Assembly (NCBI GenBank): GCA_949358305.1
Contig: OX442319.1
Location: 1-64,000 of the forward strand
Reading direction: 5' to 3'
Source of the DNA: Strigamia acuminata
Taxonomy: Eukaryota; Arthropoda; Chilopoda; Geophilomorpha; Linotaeniidae
Length of the DNA stretch: 64,000 bases
A program made the translations under genes and the position numbers. Below are positions 59,881 to 64,000 of this stretch, one piece after another; position 1 is the stretch's first letter; each line of letters begins with the position of its first letter. The notes beneath the pieces were generated by a model. The model searched no databases. It was given only the letters and a program-made list of their open reading frames with translations, and was not told where the DNA came from.

Positions 59881-60505
59881 TCGGGGCCGAACCGGACAAT
59901 TCTCCCGTTCGTGTTATTTATTTGTTTTTATTTATTTATTTATTTATTTCTTTCTTTTTTAATTTCTTCGTTTCTTTCTTTTGTACATTGTTTTCCGTTC
60001 CCCAATTGTAAGCAATAAAAATAATTATCTTTTATCGAACAGTTTGAAGTTTTTTTTTTTTTTTTACAACCTTGGTTTAAATTTGAATTGGGGGGTGGGA
60101 GGTGGGCGCTAGCGGCCAAAACTTCATCGCGGGGGGGGACTGGATGAAAGGGTTCGCGGCGGAGCGAGTCGCTCAAAGTCATAAAATCGGTGTCGATTTT
60201 TACGAGATGTTGGGGGCGGTTGGAAGCCAACCAATGGACGCGCCGACGCCGCCCCGCTGTTAAATCCCACACGCAGTCGCTCGTGCACGCGCGACACGTG
60301 GATAGACGATTGGTCAGGGAGTAATTCGATCCTTTCCTTTCCCTCTACCGACGCCCATCGGAATGTCACCGACAGACCCGGCACGGTGGAGACTTTAATA
60401 AAAACAAACGAAACGAAGAGAAGCAAAATGAAATGAAACCGGGCAAAGCGTTGCAAAGTAAAACGAGGTTGTTTAATCATAAATACGAGCACTATAATAA
60501 TGATG

Positions 60506-60544
<39 letters not shown>

Positions 60545-60653
60545 GCAATAATAGTAATAATTAATAATTAGCAACGACGACAAGAATAAGAATAGTGATT
60601 AGAATGAAAATAAATATATACATTTATAAAATTATAAGAGAAGAATTCCTCCC
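59881..60653. other. Intergenic region between convergent genes
   Basis: 3' end of the exon-repeat gene (AATAAAAATAATT near 60016), a flank homologous to 44700-44890, and an (AAT)n microsatellite at about 60500-60545. No coding exon seen. Confidence 0.6.
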
Positions 60654-62464
60654 TTAATGGCGCCCTCCATCTCCCTTCTTCTTCTTCTTCTTCTCCTTCT
60701 CCTTCTTCTCCTTCTTCCCCCTGTCGCTCGATTTTCCGACCCCCTTCCCCTTCCACACCTTCCCCCCCTCCACTCGCTTCGGTCCCGCCTCGAAGTCGCC
60801 GTCGTCGTCGCGCCCTTCTTCACCGTCTTTTCCGCACCTCTCTCCACCACCGTCTTCGTGCTCTTCCGCGGGCACGGGCACCTGCAGACCCGGCGCCGAA
60901 GATGGCCCCGCGGACACTGGCGGGACCCCCTCCGCCATAAACGTCAACACGAGCGGCCGGTGTTCCGGCTGAAAGGAAAAAGGGAAAACGAATAATTAGA
61001 ACGCGCCGACAACGACACGCGCAGCGGATATACCCACCGGTGATATGTCCCACTTGTGCAGCATCTCGTCCATCGTCACAACAACGACGTTGTCCGTCTG
61101 TGGAACGAAGAAAAAGGAAAAACAAAACAAAACAAAACAAATTAATAAATTAATTGATTAAAATTAAATTTTACGTAAAAGAGTCGTTTACCTCTCCGAT
61201 CAAAGACCGAAGTTCGTCGACGACCCATCGCGTGAGCCGAACACTCCCATCCAAATACACCTTCCCCGATAACGACCCGTCCCAATCGTTGCGGCGGCGT
61301 TTCTTTCGCGGCGGCGAATGGGGAGCACCGCGAGCATGCTGGGTGCCGTCGTCGTCGTCGTCTTCTTCTTCGTCGTCGTCTTCGTCCTCGTCCTCGTCCT
61401 CGGTTCGCCTTCCCTCCTCGTCTTCTCTCTCCTCTTCCTCGCGTATCCACGCCGGGGGGGTGGTCCTGAACCGATGGACATCCAGCCAATGGTCGGCCAG
61501 CCCATCGGCGGACGGCGTCGCCGAGCAAAGAGGGCAATGTCCATCCTCGTCTTCGGCGTGCATCCGTTTCAACGTCTAGAGGAGGACAACAACAACAAGA
61601 ACAACGTTGACGATAAAATAAAATGAAATAAATAAATAAATAAATAAATAAAGAGAAAGGAAAAAGAGGAAGAAGATGAAGAAGAAAGCGAACTAGTCGT
61701 TCAACTACGGTAGTTCGATATTCACCGAAATCAAAAGACGGGGCTGGCGCGAATACAGCCGCAGCAACCCTCAGGCGGCCTCGGCCGCGTCGTCCAGGAC
61801 GGCGTGCCACTTCCGCCAGTGGCGGAAAGCGTCCCGGAAGAAGCTCCCGTACTTCGTCACTTCTATAGAGAAAATTGGAATTTGAAATAAATAAATAAAT
61901 AAATAAACAAACAAATAAATGTTTGTTCATTCGTCTCGTTTCTTACTGTCCGGGCGGAAAGCGCACATGGCGCAGTAGTGGGCCTTATTGCCCTCCTTCT
62001 CTGGCGCCTCTTTCCCCGACGACGAGGCGCCCTTCGTCCCCCTTCTTCCCCCGCCCCCCGTTTGCTCGTTCTCTTCTCTCCCCCTCCGCCGTCGCCGCGT
62101 TGACGTGCTCCCCGTCGCCCCCTTCACCATCCGGAGCATCCTCGCCTCCATCGCCTCCATCTTCGCTTCCACCGCCGCTCCCACCGCCGCCTTAATCCTC
62201 GCTTCCGTCACCGCGTTCGTTGTCGCGGCGGCGGCGGCGTCGTTGGTGCCACCGGACAGCTCGTTGGCGGCGCCGGTGCCACCGGACGACTTGTCGAGCA
62301 TCGTCGAGCGAGTTCCTTGTGTCTGGAAGAAGCAAAACGACTGATTAAACAGACAATCAAAAACAAACGAGCGAACAAACGGTATACGAGTATCGACAAA
62401 AATTACCGCTTTCGCCACTTTCGCGGCCTTGGTCGCGCGACCATCGGACAACTTCCGCTTTAGA
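60654..62464 (-). pseudogene. Double-finger protein gene, 6 visible exons, with in-frame TGA and copia-interrupted 5' exon
   Basis: Minus-strand exons: 62464-62407 (cut by copia), 62322-61947, 61862-61726, 61575-61192, 61097-61038 and 60968-60654 (TAA); phases match the 13.4-25.8 kb relative exon by exon. Content: basic segment (KRKLSDGRATKAAKVAKA), Ala-rich coiled coil (TEARIKAAVGAAVEAKMEAM), basic/Gly stretch, finger 1 (YCAMC ... HWRKWH), finger 2 (CPLC ... HWLDVH), a long Asp/Glu run, a strand segment with YLDGSVRL, and a Lys-rich end. In the finger 1 exon a TGA follows AEAA; the same frame then continues as LLRLYSRQPRLL, still similar to HLRDYSRRPDLL of the relative. So the gene is a probable recent pseudogene, or its product stops after finger 1. 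Its 5' exons are beyond the window. Confidence 0.65.
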
Positions 62465-62935
62465 TGTAGCAGAGGAGTGCGCTCACAGTATAAAATACTG
62501 TGTGTGGAAGCGAGTTTAAATGCCGAAACACGGCTAATATGAGCGCAATGACGTGCGCGCACCTCCAGCGCTTGAAAATGGTGGAAAATAAAGTCACTGC
62601 ACTCTAAAGTGCTCATGAGTGACAAACACAATGTAAAAATAAACTAAATGTTTAATAAAAACGAAAATGCTTACATAATGTGGTCCATTTAGATGGAGAA
62701 AATACATGAGTGCTTGCTGGCATGCAAGCGGCCATTGTGATTGTGAAAAACATACATGCACACCATCTGGTGTTAATAATAAGTAATACAAAAGTAAACA
62801 GTATAGAGGCAGCATTATGCCCAATGTTAAATAATGAAATAAATCCTAATAAATACACTAGGCTGCATAATGCAGTAATACATTAAGAAATGTGCAAAAC
62901 AAGTACGGAGGACTGTTTGGCATTGATAAACAACA
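62465..62935 (-). repeat. 3' LTR of the copia element
   Basis: 471 bp, TGTAGCAGAGG ... AACAACA; same family as 56468-56937, differing by scattered substitutions and a small rearranged stretch near 62760-62810. A different family from the 553-bp LTRs at 18.6 and 24.8 kb. Confidence 0.9.
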
Positions 62936-63143
62936 ATTTCCCCCTTCGATGGCAAATAGCCGCAAAAATAAAGAATAAGTTAAGGGAAAAACTTTAAATG
63001 TAACTTTACATAGAATAATAATAATGGAAATAATAATTCGGAACATCGAGCCGGGTACTGTTATATTAATCACTACGGAAGCCCGAAACTTCCCACTGGA
63101 ACTCGATGATCCTCAAAATTCGGGTAAAACTAAATTAAGAATG

Positions 63144-64000
63144 TCACGATAGGTTGAAATTGAAAATCCGGGAAATCAGCAGGCGCAGTTGAGATGAACT
63201 TAACCATTTGGTAAAAATGTCTGCCACGTTCATTGATCCGGGGACTTTGCGCAATTGGAATGCACCTGCTGTGTACCATTCCCGAATCCAATGAAATTTC
63301 ACTCGGATATGTTTCGTTTTACTGTTCTCCACGTCATTTGATGTGAATTGGATGGAAGAAAGCGCATCGGAGAACACTATAGGTGGTGAAGATCTATTCA
63401 GCATCGGTACGGAACTGTAGACGTAATCGAGCCAATACAGCTCACGGACGCACTCAACGAGGGCGACAAACTCCGCCTCCATCGTTGAGCACGCCACGCT
63501 GGTTTGTTTACGACAACTCCATCCGATGGGGACGTTTCCAATATAGGCTATATACCCGCCGAAACTCAAAGAAGTGCTGACTTCGGTGGCCCAGGACGCG
63601 TCAGTATATCCCCATAGTTGTCCATTGGAACAATTTGACAGTTCAATTGCGTAATCCAAAGTATTGCCTACGTAGCGCACAACCTGCATGAGCGCTTTGA
63701 TGTGAGTGTGGTTGTAGCAATTATTGAACTGTGACAACATTATCACTGAGAATAATATATCAGGTCGTGTCCTCGATGCGAGGAAGAGAAGAGAGCCTAT
63801 TAACGAACGATAAGGAAATTCTGGCAAGTCCTCTTTCGACCCTTTGACGAGCGTCGTTCCTGGTGTTACTGGGACCTTGATGAGTTTATCGGCGATAATT
63901 TCAAATTTCTTGAGAATCTTCTGTATGTATGCACGTTGGATGATGAAGATTCCTTTGGGAGTACGGATGAACTCTACACCTAAGAGTTTCGTAATTGGTC
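63144..64000 (-). CDS. copia pol, C-terminal part (end of RT and RNase H), partial
   Basis: The frame is open from the window edge to the stop at 63144. It begins after the YVDD region of RT and runs through VPVTPGTTLVKGS, the PYRSLIGSLLFLASRTRPDI signature, RNase H (TDASWATE, STMEAEFVALVE) to the C-terminus. It aligns closely with the last 285 residues of the intact element at 19.2-24.1 kb, at perhaps 70 percent identity by eye. No stop or frameshift in the visible part. Confidence 0.9.
   Translation of the reverse strand, partial: PITKLLGVEFIRTPKGIFIIQRAYIQKILKKFEIIADKLIKVPVTPGTTLVKGSKEDLPEFPYRSLIGSLLFLASRTRPDILFSVIMLSQFNNCYNHTHIKALMQVVRYVGNTLDYAIELSNCSNGQLWGYTDASWATEVSTSLSFGGYIAYIGNVPIGWSCRKQTSVACSTMEAEFVALVECVRELYWLDYVYSSVPMLNRSSPPIVFSDALSSIQFTSNDVENSKTKHIRVKFHWIREWYTAGAFQLRKVPGSMNVADIFTKWLSSSQLRLLISRIFNFNLS

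Larger units (their letters stand above)
62465..64000 (-). mobile_element. copia element, 3' part (runs off the window)
   Basis: LTR 62465-62935, purine tract just inside (CGAAGGGGGAAAT on the minus strand), noncoding 3' region, then pol up to the window edge. The five bases before the LTR (62460-62464) are TTAGA; the matching duplication should lie beyond the window. Confidence 0.9.

Noticed and set aside
1545-61680. Telomere, centromere or CRISPR-type arrays
   Set aside because: The TTTA, CAA, CA and AAT runs are simple microsatellites without spacers or telomeric units.

Overview
The window is eukaryotic nuclear DNA, most likely from an invertebrate animal, though the sequence alone does not place it further. 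The evidence is many short GT-AG introns that join exons in consistent phase, AATAAA-type 3' ends, tRNA-derived SINE-like units, three Ty1/copia retrotransposons primed by initiator tRNA-Met, an intron-containing piggyBac transposase gene, PHD and C2H2 fingers, and two animal-type (TK1-like) thymidine kinases. There is no sign of operons, rRNA, CRISPR or prokaryotic genes. CpG and GCGC are common. Most introns carry (TTTA)n runs on the sense strand, usually just before the 3' splice site.

Layout. 1-3527 (+): a long gene with two C2H2-like fingers, an acidic stretch and a PHD finger; its first visible exon looks frameshifted. 4641-6960 (+): six-exon piggyBac transposase with its triad and cysteine-rich domain. 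7207-8562 (-): coiled-coil protein. 9698-12255: divergent pair of a small basic/coiled-coil gene (-) and an Ala-rich gene (+). 13370-25846 (-): 12-exon double-finger gene whose second exon is split by a complete copia element (18581-25362, target duplication CTTCC, LTRs almost identical). 26-35 kb: repeats, a possible small transcription unit (27-28.2 kb), another small coiled-coil gene (31699-32380) and a gene resembling a catalytically dead retropepsin (34658-35201). 37249-40758: a second divergent pair, then thymidine kinase 1. 43892-44593 and 58673-59880 (+): two genes built from 78-nt phase-2 exons. 47.3-48.3 kb: a short double-finger gene. 56941-57486 (-): thymidine kinase 2, with a truncated copia abutting its stop codon. 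60654-62464 (-): a fourth double-finger gene, broken by an in-frame TGA and by another copia that runs off the window. About 28.3-55.3 kb is filled with copies of a repeat carrying conserved hairpin motifs; at 50.5-53.5 kb these form a near-perfect 1255-bp tandem array.

How it fits together. Four gene families recur in a fixed arrangement. A small exon-repeat gene on + points at a double-finger gene (or TK) on -, and its other side is divergent from a D-family gene or a TK: [D<- ->I-> <-E], [D'<- ->L-> <-TK1], [TK1<- ->J-> ... <-G], [TK2<- ->K-> <-F]. I read this as a locus expanded by segmental duplication of a cassette of fast-evolving, highly charged, probably nuclear proteins, now being broken up by copia insertions. 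The exon models were derived by eye from splice sites and phase; no homology search or transcript data was available.
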